This document shows positions 35,591 to 44,220 of a stretch of 53,817 nucleotides of DNA, in pieces. A program made the position numbers and the translations under genes. The notes beneath the pieces were generated by a model. It did not search any database. It was not told the origin of the DNA and saw only the letters and a program-made list of their open reading frames with translations. Source of the stretch: Deltaproteobacteria bacterium (GTDB lineage: Bacteria > Desulfobacterota > Syntrophia > Syntrophales > Smithellaceae); assembly GCA_019136325.1 (NCBI GenBank), contig JAGVUJ010000135.1, forward strand, positions 1 to 53,817. The letters run 5' to 3'. Every line of letters begins with the position of its first letter. The stretch's first letter is position 1.

Positions 35591-36523
35591 ATGAAAAGAT
35601 TCAAAAGTATTCTCTATGTGGCAGAGTCGGACAACGATCAGGCATCTGCTTTGGCGCGCGCGGTGTCGCTGGCCGAAAACAATCAGGCTGATTTAACCGT
35701 CATGGATGTGATTCCTTCAATGATGGGTGAATATCCTGATGAGATGATGAAGGCCCGCATGCGATTTCTGGAATCTTTGATCGAACCATATACCAAACGT
35801 CTGAATATAAAAATCGAATTGGAATCGGGAACGGTTTTTCTTGAAGTGATTCGTGAAGTGCTGCGCAACAGTCACGATCTGGTGATCAAACCTGCTGAAA
35901 ATCCGGATTTTCTGAAAAGACTTTTCGGCAGCACCGATATTCATTTGCTGCGCAAATGTCCCTGTCCCGTCTGGATTATGAAGTTGCCGGAAAAATCCAA
36001 TTATCATTGTATTATGGCCGCTGTGGGCTTCAAACCGCTGGAAGTTTCGGAAGGAGAAGAAGCGCTCAATCGTGAAATTCTTAATCTGGCCGTTTCGCTG
36101 GCGTTGTCTGATTTTGCGTCTCTGCATGTGGTTCACGCCTGGGAAACGTTCGCCGGAAAGTACATCAGAAGCCGCAGCGACAAGCCTCACGAGGATATTG
36201 TTGTTTATGTCGAGCAGGAACGATCGCTTCATCAAAACGGATTGAATGGGCTGATGGAAAAATTGCGCGAACGCATCGGCGATGATGTTTATCAGGAGCT
36301 TTCTCCAAGCCTGCACTTTCCCCAGGGGGACGCGCAGAAAATGATTCCGTCGATGGCAGCCAGCCTCCAGGCCGATCTCGTGGTGATGGGTACCATTGCG
36401 AGAACCGGTGTTGCGGGACTGATTATCGGCAATACCGCGGAAGCTGTTCTCGATCAATTGGAATGCTCTGTGCTTGCGGTTAAACCTCCGGGATTTGTTA
36501 CGCCGGTGAAGATTGAGGAATGA
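35591..36523 (+). CDS. tandem-domain universal stress protein
   Basis: A 310-residue protein with two Usp domains (about 1-140 and 150-305). The second ends in the nucleotide-binding signature MGTIARTGVAGLIIGNTAEAVL then LAVKPPG; the first has the degenerate equivalent NPDFLKRLFGSTDIHLLRK. Cytoplasmic; tandem Usp proteins act in stress survival. A strong site (AAAGGAG) precedes the ATG. It is adjacent and divergent to the Kef antiporter, an association that also occurs where Usp proteins regulate cation transport. Confidence 0.9.
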   Translation: MKRFKSILYVAESDNDQASALARAVSLAENNQADLTVMDVIPSMMGEYPDEMMKARMRFLESLIEPYTKRLNIKIELESGTVFLEVIREVLRNSHDLVIKPAENPDFLKRLFGSTDIHLLRKCPCPVWIMKLPEKSNYHCIMAAVGFKPLEVSEGEEALNREILNLAVSLALSDFASLHVVHAWETFAGKYIRSRSDKPHEDIVVYVEQERSLHQNGLNGLMEKLRERIGDDVYQELSPSLHFPQGDAQKMIPSMAASLQADLVVMGTIARTGVAGLIIGNTAEAVLDQLECSVLAVKPPGFVTPVKIEE

Positions 36524-36641
36524 CATAAAAAATATTCGCATTCCTGAAATTGGACTTATTCAATTTCTTGCAGGAAAGAGCGGGTCAAGGCGGACAAAGA
36601 GTGATTGTTCTCCGGGCTTGCCGGGAAGAAACATTGTTGAC

Positions 36642-37037
36642 ATGAAACTTCTGCGCTACGTCTGGGCGCTGCCCAATACTCTCTTAGGCTTTTTATTTAT
36701 TCCCCCGGCTTTATTAACCAAAGGCCAGATGAAGATAGTCGACGGCGTTCTGGAAATTCACGGCGGATTTGTGACCTGGTTTCTGAAACATGGCCTTCCT
36801 GTTAGCGGATATCTCGCAGCATTGACCCTGGGGCATGTTGTCCTGGGATATAATAAAAGGTGCCTGTCTGTTTATCGCCGTCATGAACATGCGCATGTGA
36901 GACAGTATGAAATTCTCGGGCCGGTGTTTCTGCCGGTTTATCTGGCTGCAACAATCTGGGCATGGATCAGGGGCAGAGGAGCGTACAAAGGAAATTACCT
37001 GGAAAGAAAGGCGAGAGAGCACAGCCATGAAAATTAA
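36642..37037 (+). CDS. small membrane protein with HExxH motif
   Basis: A protein of about 131 residues, taken from the ATG at 36642 because the preceding open stretch is uncharacteristic and overlaps the usp gene. It has hydrophobic segments at about 8-25, 45-65 and 90-110, and a RRHEHAHVRQYE motif between the last two. HEHAH fits the HExxH zinc-binding pattern of metalloproteases, with the family-like continuation VRQ. I suspect a membrane-embedded metallopeptidase-like protein, but a third ligand is not obvious. No known family name is assigned. Confidence 0.6.
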   Translation: MKLLRYVWALPNTLLGFLFIPPALLTKGQMKIVDGVLEIHGGFVTWFLKHGLPVSGYLAALTLGHVVLGYNKRCLSVYRRHEHAHVRQYEILGPVFLPVYLAATIWAWIRGRGAYKGNYLERKAREHSHEN

Positions 37038-37117
37038 AACAATGATTTTAATTTTCACCTTTTTACATTGATACGTCATCATGCCTTTGTTGCGAAAGTG
37101 ATGGTAGGGGAATAATC

Positions 37118-37241
37118 AATATCAAAGAATTCAAACTCACACTCGGCAAAGACGGCTGTTCGAAAATCGATTGGCTGGAATTTTTCATCCAACATAACGG
37201 CGGATATGAATCATTGCGCGAAGTTGTTTCCTTAATCTCTT
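37118..37241 (+). pseudogene. gene fragment without start codon
   Basis: One frame reads IKEFKLTLGKDGCSKIDWLE followed by FFIQHNGGYESLREVVSLIS and a TGA. The composition and codon use look like real protein, but no ATG, GTG or TTG opens it convincingly and the upstream continuation is nonsense. I interpret it as a leftover of a gene disrupted at the border of the AT-rich panB region. Confidence 0.3.
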
Positions 37242-37417
37242 GATTTTATTTGACTATAATTGTAATGAGGAAAACATGCAAAAACGATTTATTGTTGAGA
37301 CTCCGATGCCGAGAGCAAAGCGTAGTGGAATTGGTAGGGTGTAATGAATCCCAAACGTTATAAGCGTAGCGCATTAAAGTTTGTTAGTCGAATGATCCAA
37401 TAACCAAAGGCTGTTGG

Positions 37418-37503
37418 AAACGATCCCGCGAGGCGGAGAGTTTATACCGGTGATGCAGAAAGCAATTGTCTGGGTTCATAGAGCCATACAGACGATATAA
37501 ACT
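37418..37503 (+). promoter_or_regulatory. structured leader RNA candidate upstream of panB
   Basis: AGTTTATA (37439-37446) pairs with TATAAACT (37496-37503) and encloses a hairpin GTCTG-GGTTC-ATA-GAGCC with a three-base bulge before CAGAC (37468-37493). A CCGC-GAG-GCGG mini-hairpin lies just upstream. The element ends 65 bp before the panB start. The setting suggests the pan RNA motif described upstream of pantothenate genes, including in deltaproteobacteria, but I have not matched it to a model. Confidence 0.4.
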
Positions 37504-37568
37504 TGTTAGGCCAGAACAAGAATACAGAGGCAGTGAATAATGTTAATGTTTTAATTAGGAGAACGATC

Positions 37569-38417
37569 ATGAAAAAAACCTTGGAATACTTGAAGAAGAA
37601 AAAAAAGAATAATCAAAAAATTAAAGTATTAACATCATATGATTATCCCACGACCAAGATATTAGAAGAAGCAGATATCGATATGATAATCTTGGGAGAC
37701 AGTGTGGGAACAAATGTATTAGGTTATCAAAATGAAACGGAAGTTACACTTGATGATATGATTCATCACACAAAAGCTGTTTGCCGGGCCAAGAAAGATA
37801 TTTTTCTCGTTGTTGATCTGCCGTATAAAACTTATGAGACCCCTGAAGAGGCAGTTAAAAATGCAAAAAAACTAATCGACCTGGGAGCAGATGCTGTTAA
37901 ATTTGAGAGCATTAAGAAAGATGTCCTTGTTTCATTAAAGGAAAATAAAATCAACGTTATGTGCCATATAGGATTAAATCCTCAACATGATCAGGCGAGA
38001 ATGATGCAAGGTAAAATTGCAAAAGGTAAGTTATTCTCTGAAGCAATTGAATTATTAAATGGTGCAATGTCATTAGATAAAGCCGGAGCAGATTTAATAA
38101 TACTAGAAAAAATTCCCGGAAAAATATCCAAAATCATTACAGAGAACGTATCTATGCCTACGATTGGCATTGGAGCCGGAAAGTATTGTGACGGCCAAGT
38201 TTTAATAATATATGATTTACTTGGAATGAATGAAAGAAAATTCAAGCATTCCCCAGTATATATCAATATAAGAGAATTAATGATTAAAACAATTCGACAA
38301 TATCAAAGTGAAATTGATAATGGTATATTTCCCAACGAGAGGCAGACAAATATAATTGATGATGCGGAATATAATAAGATCAGAGACTGGTGTTTGAAAA
38401 ATAATATAAATGTGTGA
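37569..38417 (+). CDS. panB: 3-methyl-2-oxobutanoate hydroxymethyltransferase
   Basis: A protein of about 282 residues, PanB family, which makes ketopantoate from 2-oxoisovalerate and 5,10-methylene-THF for pantothenate and CoA synthesis. VLTSYDYPTTKILEEADID, LGDSVG, VTLDDMIHH, VVDLPY, DAVKFES, IGAGKYCDGQVLI and LGMNERKFK are the expected motifs. The ATG at 37569 has AGGAGA 6 nt upstream. It is strikingly AT-rich and Lys/Asn/Ile-rich compared with all neighbours, and panC is absent, so horizontal acquisition is likely. A structured leader precedes it. Confidence 0.88.
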   Translation: MKKTLEYLKKKKKNNQKIKVLTSYDYPTTKILEEADIDMIILGDSVGTNVLGYQNETEVTLDDMIHHTKAVCRAKKDIFLVVDLPYKTYETPEEAVKNAKKLIDLGADAVKFESIKKDVLVSLKENKINVMCHIGLNPQHDQARMMQGKIAKGKLFSEAIELLNGAMSLDKAGADLIILEKIPGKISKIITENVSMPTIGIGAGKYCDGQVLIIYDLLGMNERKFKHSPVYINIRELMIKTIRQYQSEIDNGIFPNERQTNIIDDAEYNKIRDWCLKNNINV

Positions 38418-38565
38418 TTTTACACATTGGATAGTTTGGAATTGAGCCTAACATGAGTATAGAGATTGACAATACGGTCTTGGTCGCGGTTAAGGGTGGA
38501 GGTTCTAACCCCAATTGATTCTCTCTCCGTGCCGATGCTATTGCATCGCCGGTGATCTGCACGTT

Positions 38566-38668
38566 AACGTAAAAAATAACAAAAGAGGACAATTCGGGAG
38601 ACAGCATATTTGATTATTTACTTGTTGACGCTCCGGTTGATTTCGTCCTCGAAGTCATTAAATTATGA
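38566..38668 (+). pseudogene. 3' fragment of a gene coupled to the following gene
   Basis: A frame without a proper start reads ITKEDNSGDSIFDYLLVDAP then VDFVLEVIKL and ends in a TGA that overlaps the next ATG (ATGA). That overlap is what a real upstream gene in the same operon would leave. Its 5' part seems to have been lost when the AT-rich panB segment was inserted. The identity is unknown. Confidence 0.35.
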
Positions 38669-39102
38669 CAATCTCAGATAAAACTTCACGATTGATAGCA
38701 AAGACAATTCCATTCTGGGGAAAATATTTCCGTCTTGCTGTCAAGATTCCTCTTGTCGGGAAAATCACTGCCCTAACGAACAAGCTCTTAGGAAGGCTTC
38801 TTCCTAAACTTTCCTTCCTCGGTTTCCGCAAGGACGCATCGTATGAAAATGCCATTTGGAATTGGGAAATATTTCTCAAGCTGATCGGCGCAGAATATGA
38901 TGCCGAAGTTACATCCCCGCAATCTAAAATTTATTATATTAAAAAATGTCCCGCAGGACACTGCCGGTTGGAACATCTTGATGCCTGCAAGGTTACGATG
39001 GAGCTTGATAACAGTCTGGTGAAAAACTCCGGAGCAAAACTGGTGGTGGACAGACGGTTCCCTCTCGACGGCATCTGTGTGGAGCAAATAGTGAAACAAT
39101 GA
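38665..39102 (+). CDS. hypothetical protein, possibly amino-thiazoline hydrolase-like
   Basis: A 145-residue protein with a basic, amphipathic N-terminus (residues 1-50, KIPLVGKITALTNKLLGRLL) and a C-terminal part with conserved-looking cysteines: KKCPAGHCRLEHLDACK and a final DGICVEQIV. That C-terminal pattern is reminiscent of the L-2-amino-thiazoline-4-carboxylate hydrolase-like family, but I am not sure. Start and stop overlap both neighbours by 4 bp (ATGA), indicating a coupled operon with the cupin gene. Confidence 0.6.
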   Translation: MTISDKTSRLIAKTIPFWGKYFRLAVKIPLVGKITALTNKLLGRLLPKLSFLGFRKDASYENAIWNWEIFLKLIGAEYDAEVTSPQSKIYYIKKCPAGHCRLEHLDACKVTMELDNSLVKNSGAKLVVDRRFPLDGICVEQIVKQ

Positions 39103-39476
39103 ATAAATCGATTAAAAAGCAAAATCTTAAAAAAGAATTTTATACCGCCGAGAAATGCTTCATTACCGAATTATCCAACACGCCGGATGATCCGGACGTG
39201 TCCATTGCCCGGGCGCGGGTGAAACCGGGCGTTACAACACGATGGCATCGTTTAAAGGGAATTACCGAACGTTATTTCATAATCGGCGGTAAAGGGCTTG
39301 TGGAAATCGGCGATCTTCCGCCGCAGGAAGTCAACGCCGGAGATATTATGTTGATCCCGCCGATGTGCCGCCAGCGAATTGCCAACACAGGTTCCGATGA
39401 TTTGATATTCCTGGCCATCTGCTCGCCTCGTTATATGCAGGATGCCTATGAAGATGTCGAAGAGCTTGAATTCTGA
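39099..39476 (+). CDS. cupin-domain protein
   Basis: A 125-residue single-cupin protein. Motif 1 is visible as RWHRLKGITERYFIIGGKG with His and Glu, and motif 2 as GDIMLIPPMCRQRIANTG, where the usual His is replaced by Arg or Gln. Metal binding may therefore be partial. Cytoplasmic; function unknown. The start overlaps the stop of the preceding gene (ATGA). It ends 3 bp before the convergent priA. Confidence 0.82.
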   Translation: MNKSIKKQNLKKEFYTAEKCFITELSNTPDDPDVSIARARVKPGVTTRWHRLKGITERYFIIGGKGLVEIGDLPPQEVNAGDIMLIPPMCRQRIANTGSDDLIFLAICSPRYMQDAYEDVEELEF

Positions 39477-39479
39477 TGA

Positions 39480-41888
39480 TTACATGAAGTTTTCGGGGTC
39501 CACATCCACCGTAATTTTGATCTGCAAGTATTTGTTTTTATTCATGACGTCTTTTGCGATTTGGTGCAGCGCATTGATATCCCTGCCTTTAATCAGCATC
39601 TGCCAGCGGAAACGTCCTCTGATTTTGGAAAGCGGCGATTCCGCGGGACCGATAATTTCCGCAATATTGTTGTGACGCGCGCATAGTCTCTTCGCCAGTT
39701 TCGCAAGGTTTTTGGTGTCTTCAATCAACACCTCTTTCTTAACCGACGATAAACGCAGGTTGATGATGCGGCTGAACGGCGGATATTGCAGCGCCTTGCG
39801 AAAACCGATTTCCTCTTCGTAAAACGCTTTATAGTCGTGGTTTTGAGCATGCTGCAAAGCATAGTGCAGGGGGGTGAACGTCTGAATAATGACTTTACCC
39901 GGTGTTTTCCCGCGTCCGCCTCGTCCCGCGACCTGCGTTATCAATTGAAAGGTTTTTTCCGCGGCGCGAAAATCGGGCATGTTCAGGGATGTGTCGGCGG
40001 CAATAACGCCTACCAGGGTGATGAACGGGAAGTCATGCCCCTTGGTAATCATTTGGGTGCCGATCAAAATGTCTATTTTCCTGTCTTCCAGCGCCTGAAG
40101 AATTTTTTCCTGAGTTCCCCGGCGCGACGTTGTGTCGGAATCCATTCTTTGAATGGCGGCGTGGGGAAAAAGTTTTTCGATTTCTTTCTCCAGTTTTTGC
40201 GTGCCGGTTCCGTAACTCAGAATTCGGGCGCTTTGGCAGGAAGGACACAATGGCAGAGACTTGACCGTATAGTCGCAGTAATGACATTTAACGAGATTGT
40301 CTGCGATGTGATTTTTCAGGGAGACGGCGCAGTTGGGACAGCGGAAGTTATAACCGCAGTCCGCGCAAACCAGAAAGGTGTCGAATCCCCGTTTGTTGAG
40401 GAAAAGTAAAACCTGCTCCCTGTTTTTGAGGGTTTCATCGATGCGGCAAATAAGGTTGTCGGAAAGGATGGGAACCTTTCCCGCTTTTTCCTGCTGCGCT
40501 TTCATATCGACTATTTCAACCGCAGGCATCGGCTTATCATCTATGCGTTCAGGCAATTCCAGATAATGATATTTACCGGACTGCACGTTGAAATACGTGT
40601 GAATGCTCGGTGTGGCGGAACCGGTGATTACAACAGCGGAAGACATCTTGGCCTTGAGAATCGCCATATCGCGCGCATTGTAACATAATCTTTCATCCTG
40701 CTTGTAGGAAGCGTCGTGTTCCTCATCCACAATGATTAATTTTAAATTTGGTAAAGGCGCGAAGAGAGCGGAGCGGGTGCCGACGACCAGATTGATCCGG
40801 CCGCGTCTGATTTGTCGCCATTGGTCGTAACGGACGGATTCGGCGATGCCGCTGTGCAGAACGGCGATTTGGCTTTTGTCAAATCGGCCGGCAACGCGCG
40901 ATATCAACTGCGGCGTAAGGGCGATTTCCGGGACAAGGTACATCGCGGAATATCCATCATGTAAAACGTTTTCGATGGCTTTTAAATAGATTTCCGTTTT
41001 GCCGCTTCCGGTAACGCCGTGAAGCAGGATCGGCGCAAATATGTTTGTTCCCAGATGGCGTGAAATTTCCTCCATGGCGGAATTCTGCCGGTCATTGAGA
41101 ATGATCATGTTGTTATTGCGATTGACTGTTGAATCCAGTGAAGCAGTGCGGATTTTTTCACCGGCAGAAAATTTAATCAGTCCTTTTTCAGCCAGCCTTT
41201 TGACGACGGCGCCGGAAACGCCGGTTGTCTCCATTAAATCATGGATGGACAAGAAGCCTTCGGCCTGAATAGCGTCGATGAGTTTCTTTTGTTTGTCGGT
41301 TAATTTAAGTTCAGCCGACGTATCGGGTTCCAGGGAAACCATTTTTTCATTTCGCGGGGATAGTTGCCGGTTTTGTTTCCTTTCAATTTTCATCAATCCC
41401 GCAGCCTCAAGTTTACGCACGGCAGAAGAAACATTCTTCATGCCGCTGAGTTTAGATAGACTGTTTAAGGCTATGCCTTGCGGATATTGTCGAAGAAAAT
41501 CGAGCAGTTTTTGCTGTCCGGGCGTAACGTGCGTCTTGGTTTCCGATGCCGGCGCAGTGATCCAGAAAAAATCTTTTTTCTCCGACCCGGACGGAACAAT
41601 CTCCGCCAGTGTTTTGCCCAGCGGATAAATAAAATAATTGGCAATCCACCGATAAAAATCAAGGTCGTTTAAAGCGAACAGGGGCTCTTCATCCAGCACC
41701 TCCGCAATGGGTTTGATATTTTTCAGGTTGCAGGACGAAGCGATTCCCACAATAAAACCGGTACGTTTTTTATTGCCGAAGGGAACGAAAACGCGCTTGC
41801 CGATTTCAACATACTGTTCCAGGCCGGCGGGAACTTCATAAGTAAAAAGTTTATCCGAAGGAATGTTTAAGGCGATTTCTACAAACAT
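39480..41888 (-). CDS. priA: primosomal protein N' (replication restart helicase PriA)
   Basis: A superfamily 2 helicase of about 802 residues that reloads the replisome at stalled forks. The N-terminal 3'-DNA-binding domain (PSDKLFTYEVPAGLE, GKRVFVPFG), Walker A LHGVTGSGKTEIYL, DEEH box IIVDEEHDASY, GSATPS, the two-zinc-site cysteines (CADCGYNFRCPNC; CHYCD; CPSC) and the C-terminal QVAGRGGRG motif are all present. I prefer the ATG at 41888 (MFVEIALN) to the TTG at 41909; a short GGA lies upstream of it. Confidence 0.95.
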   Translation of the reverse strand: MFVEIALNIPSDKLFTYEVPAGLEQYVEIGKRVFVPFGNKKRTGFIVGIASSCNLKNIKPIAEVLDEEPLFALNDLDFYRWIANYFIYPLGKTLAEIVPSGSEKKDFFWITAPASETKTHVTPGQQKLLDFLRQYPQGIALNSLSKLSGMKNVSSAVRKLEAAGLMKIERKQNRQLSPRNEKMVSLEPDTSAELKLTDKQKKLIDAIQAEGFLSIHDLMETTGVSGAVVKRLAEKGLIKFSAGEKIRTASLDSTVNRNNNMIILNDRQNSAMEEISRHLGTNIFAPILLHGVTGSGKTEIYLKAIENVLHDGYSAMYLVPEIALTPQLISRVAGRFDKSQIAVLHSGIAESVRYDQWRQIRRGRINLVVGTRSALFAPLPNLKLIIVDEEHDASYKQDERLCYNARDMAILKAKMSSAVVITGSATPSIHTYFNVQSGKYHYLELPERIDDKPMPAVEIVDMKAQQEKAGKVPILSDNLICRIDETLKNREQVLLFLNKRGFDTFLVCADCGYNFRCPNCAVSLKNHIADNLVKCHYCDYTVKSLPLCPSCQSARILSYGTGTQKLEKEIEKLFPHAAIQRMDSDTTSRRGTQEKILQALEDRKIDILIGTQMITKGHDFPFITLVGVIAADTSLNMPDFRAAEKTFQLITQVAGRGGRGKTPGKVIIQTFTPLHYALQHAQNHDYKAFYEEEIGFRKALQYPPFSRIINLRLSSVKKEVLIEDTKNLAKLAKRLCARHNNIAEIIGPAESPLSKIRGRFRWQMLIKGRDINALHQIAKDVMNKNKYLQIKITVDVDPENFM

Positions 41889-42007
41889 AAAAATTCCATG
41901 ATCGATCAAATATCTTTCCGGCAGATTGGATGCGGAAAAATTACCTTTCTGATACCATCTTTAACCTGAAAATGGAATTCTTTATCGGAGATTATTTCAT
42001 GAAAACA

Positions 42008-42034
42008 AAAAACGCTCCCGTGAAGGAGCGTTCT
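42008..42034 (-). terminator. terminator after dksA
   Basis: On the minus strand AACGCTCC pairs with GGAGCGTT around a short loop, followed by a run of T (TTTTTTG). It lies 24 bp after the dksA stop and separates that operon from priA. Confidence 0.82.
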
Positions 42035-42057
42035 TTCAAAACGTTATATGATAAGGG

Positions 42058-42444
42058 TTATTCGCCCTTAAGTTTTTCCATTTTTTCCTGTTTGGTCTTG
42101 CAGTCGATGCAGAGGGTTGTCACCGGTCTGGCCATTAATCTTTTTTCTGAAATCGGGCCGCCGCAGACTTCGCAGATGCCGAACGTGCCGTCATCAATTC
42201 TTTTAATGGCTTCCTGCATCTTCATGATCAACTTGCGTTCTCTGTCCCGGATGCGCAATTCAAAATTGCGGTCGGATTCCAGGGAAGCCCTGTCGGTCGG
42301 ATCGGGGTAGTTTTCTTTGCCGTTGGTCATTTCAGAAACAGTCTTGCCGGCTTCGCTCAACAACTCGTTTATTTTTTGAGTGAGCATGGCCTTGTATGCC
42401 TTCATTTTTTCCTGTTTCTGTTTCACATTTGCCTGTTTTTCCAA
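42058..42444 (-). CDS. dksA: DksA/TraR-family RNA polymerase regulator
   Basis: A protein of about 128 residues. The coiled-coil (about 8-80) has the acidic tip DPTDRAS, matching DxxDxA. The zinc finger is CEVCGGPI followed by CIDCK. It binds the secondary channel of RNA polymerase and works with ppGpp. Start choice: a GTG at 42453 directly abuts AAGGAG, leaving no spacing, so the TTG at 42444, 8 nt from that site, is more likely. It follows rfaE2 by about 137 bp on the same strand. Confidence 0.88.
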   Translation of the reverse strand: MEKQANVKQKQEKMKAYKAMLTQKINELLSEAGKTVSEMTNGKENYPDPTDRASLESDRNFELRIRDRERKLIMKMQEAIKRIDDGTFGICEVCGGPISEKRLMARPVTTLCIDCKTKQEKMEKLKGE

Positions 42445-42581
42445 AATAGTCACTCCTTGCTTGAAAAACTTGGTCGTCTTTTCTACATGATGAAAATTTA
42501 TTTGTAAAGAGAAATCTTTGCCAGTGATATTTTTAATTCAGATGGCCCTGGTTAATAATAATGTCAATGAAATCAATGGCT

Positions 42582-43067
42582 TCATTTTTCGCGCCCATAA
42601 ATGTTTATGATTTTCTCCACAACGTTGGTTGTCGATTTACCCATAACTTCAGGAATTATCACTACCTTGCCGCCCCATTGCTTGATTTCATTCCGACCGA
42701 CCACCTTTTCTTCCGGCCAGTCTCCCCCCTTGATGAGCACATCCGGTTTCAGGTATTGTATCAGTTCCAGAGGGGTTAATTCATCAAATAGGGTTACAAA
42801 ATCAATAAATTCCAGTGCGGCCAGCACTTCCGCTCTTTCCATTTCCGGCACAAGCGGTCTTTTTTCTCCCTTGATTGAACGGACGGAGGAATCACTGTTC
42901 AAGGCCAGAACAAGCACATCGCCGGTTTTTTTTGCTTCGCGCAGGTAACGGACATGGCCGACATGCAGAATATCAAAACATCCGTTGGTAAAAGCAATTT
43001 TCTTTCCCGTTTTCCGCAGATTGTCCAGTTTTTCCCGAAGAGCTCCTCTGTCTAAAATTTTGTTCAT
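42582..43067 (-). CDS. rfaE2: D-glycero-beta-D-manno-heptose 1-phosphate adenylyltransferase
   Basis: A 161-residue nucleotidyltransferase corresponding to the C-terminal domain of HldE. The HxGH motif is in FTNGCFDILHVGHVRYL, and LNSDSSVRSIKGEKRPL, VLIKGGDWPEEKVVG and GKSTTNVVEKI are family signatures. It makes ADP-heptose for the inner core of lipopolysaccharide. The kinase half (rfaE1) is not in the window. AAAGGA lies before the ATG. It is 14 bp after comF. Confidence 0.93.
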   Translation of the reverse strand: MNKILDRGALREKLDNLRKTGKKIAFTNGCFDILHVGHVRYLREAKKTGDVLVLALNSDSSVRSIKGEKRPLVPEMERAEVLAALEFIDFVTLFDELTPLELIQYLKPDVLIKGGDWPEEKVVGRNEIKQWGGKVVIIPEVMGKSTTNVVEKIINIYGREK

Positions 43068-43081
43068 TGCAAATCCTTTCT

Positions 43082-43828
43082 TTATTGTTGATATCGATGA
43101 TGTAAAACTCTGGCCAGGGTTAACACGGAAACTTTTTGTGCGCCGGCTTTGATTAATATTTTAGAGCATTCGTTTACCGTTGCGCCGGTCGTATAGACGT
43201 CGTCAACCAGTAAAATATTTTTAGCGGCAGTTAATTGACTGTCGCTGACTTCAAAAGCTCCTTGAATGTTCCGCTTTCTTTCTGTTTTATTCGATCCTGT
43301 CTGGGTGGAGGTAAACGTGTGCCGCCTGAGCAGGGAAAAATTAACCGGAACATCTTTTTTTTCTCCCAAATGACGCGCCAGAATGAGAGATTGATTAAAT
43401 CCTCTTTCACGCAGTCTTTTGATGTGCAGAGGAACGGGGACAATCAGAGCATATTCGCTGAAGTCGATGCCCGGAAAAGAAAAATCGGCCATGTAACATG
43501 CCATCATTTCACCGGCGGCCATATCGTGCTTGTACTTAAATTGATGAATGGCGTTGAGAATAATGTCTTCATAACTGAAAACGGCCCGTGCCTGCGAAAA
43601 CCAGGGTCTCTTCTCCAGACAATCTCCGCACAAGTGATTTTCCGCCGGACTGTCGGCGAAGGTTGTGCCGCAGACGGAACAGATGCTGCCGCTGATATGA
43701 TGAATTTTTTCCGCGCAGGCGGCACAAAAAATCCCGTTTTTGACCGGTTCAATAATCGTAGAGCAACCCAGGCACTGAGGCGGAAAAATAACGCCACGGA
43801 TATCCCGGAGTACTTCGGCCAGACTCAT
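43082..43828 (-). CDS. comF: ComF family phosphoribosyltransferase-like protein
   Basis: A 248-residue ComF homologue. The N-terminal zinc-ribbon cysteines (PPQCLGCS, CAACAEKI, CSVCGTTF, LCGDCLEK) precede a PRTase-like domain with the PRPP loop ILLVDDVYTTGATVNEC. In naturally competent bacteria ComF helps single-stranded DNA uptake; elsewhere its role is unclear. Its start overlaps the rsfS stop, so it is coupled to rsfS. Confidence 0.9.
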   Translation of the reverse strand: MSLAEVLRDIRGVIFPPQCLGCSTIIEPVKNGIFCAACAEKIHHISGSICSVCGTTFADSPAENHLCGDCLEKRPWFSQARAVFSYEDIILNAIHQFKYKHDMAAGEMMACYMADFSFPGIDFSEYALIVPVPLHIKRLRERGFNQSLILARHLGEKKDVPVNFSLLRRHTFTSTQTGSNKTERKRNIQGAFEVSDSQLTAAKNILLVDDVYTTGATVNECSKILIKAGAQKVSVLTLARVLHHRYQQ

Positions 43829-44220
43829 GCCATGTCCTTACTTAATCTCTTTATTTCCTTTTTGTTTTCATCAACCTTCATCTGGGGAGCATCCCAAAGG
43901 TTTTCCAGATCGTAGAACGTTCTGACCGGTTCGTAAAAGACGGAAATCACAACGTCGTCGTAATCCAGCAGAATCCACTGGCCGTTGGCTTCTCCCTCGA
44001 CGCCCAGAGGTTTTATCGAGTTCTTCTTTAAAAATAACTGGATGGCCTGGGCGATCGCCTGCACCTCTCTTTCCGATGACCCGCTGCAGATAATCATGTA
44101 ATCGGTGAAAGCGGAAATTTCTTTCAAATTCAATACAACGATTTCTCTGGCTTTTTTTTGTAAGACGGCATTAATGCACAACATAAGACGTTCTCGGGTG
44201 ACATTATTTTTAGTTGGCAA
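43825..44220 (-). CDS. rsfS: ribosomal silencing factor RsfS
   Basis: A 131-residue RsfS (Iojap) that binds L14 and blocks subunit joining under starvation. The core SGSSEREVQAIAQAIQ, GEANGQWILLDYDDVVISVF and FYDLENLW are diagnostic. The start is a TTG at 44220 with AGGAGG 5 nt upstream. It heads the rsfS-comF-rfaE2-dksA run. The 299-bp gap 44221-44519 before the divergent gene holds no gene I can see. Confidence 0.93.
   Translation of the reverse strand: MPTKNNVTRERLMLCINAVLQKKAREIVVLNLKEISAFTDYMIICSGSSEREVQAIAQAIQLFLKKNSIKPLGVEGEANGQWILLDYDDVVISVFYEPVRTFYDLENLWDAPQMKVDENKKEIKRLSKDMA

Noticed and set aside
37239..37241. TGA after the fragment ending VVSLIS as a recoded stop
   Set aside because: The frame stays open for some 40 codons but the translation looks like noise and no redox motif surrounds the codon.
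37038..37568. Insertion sequence in the gap before panB
   Set aside because: No transposase frame, terminal inverted repeats or target duplication could be found; the interval only shows a gene fragment and the structured leader.
38380..38607. Minus-strand 75-codon frame after panB
   Set aside because: It overlaps the panB end, lacks a ribosome binding site, and has no recognisable domain.
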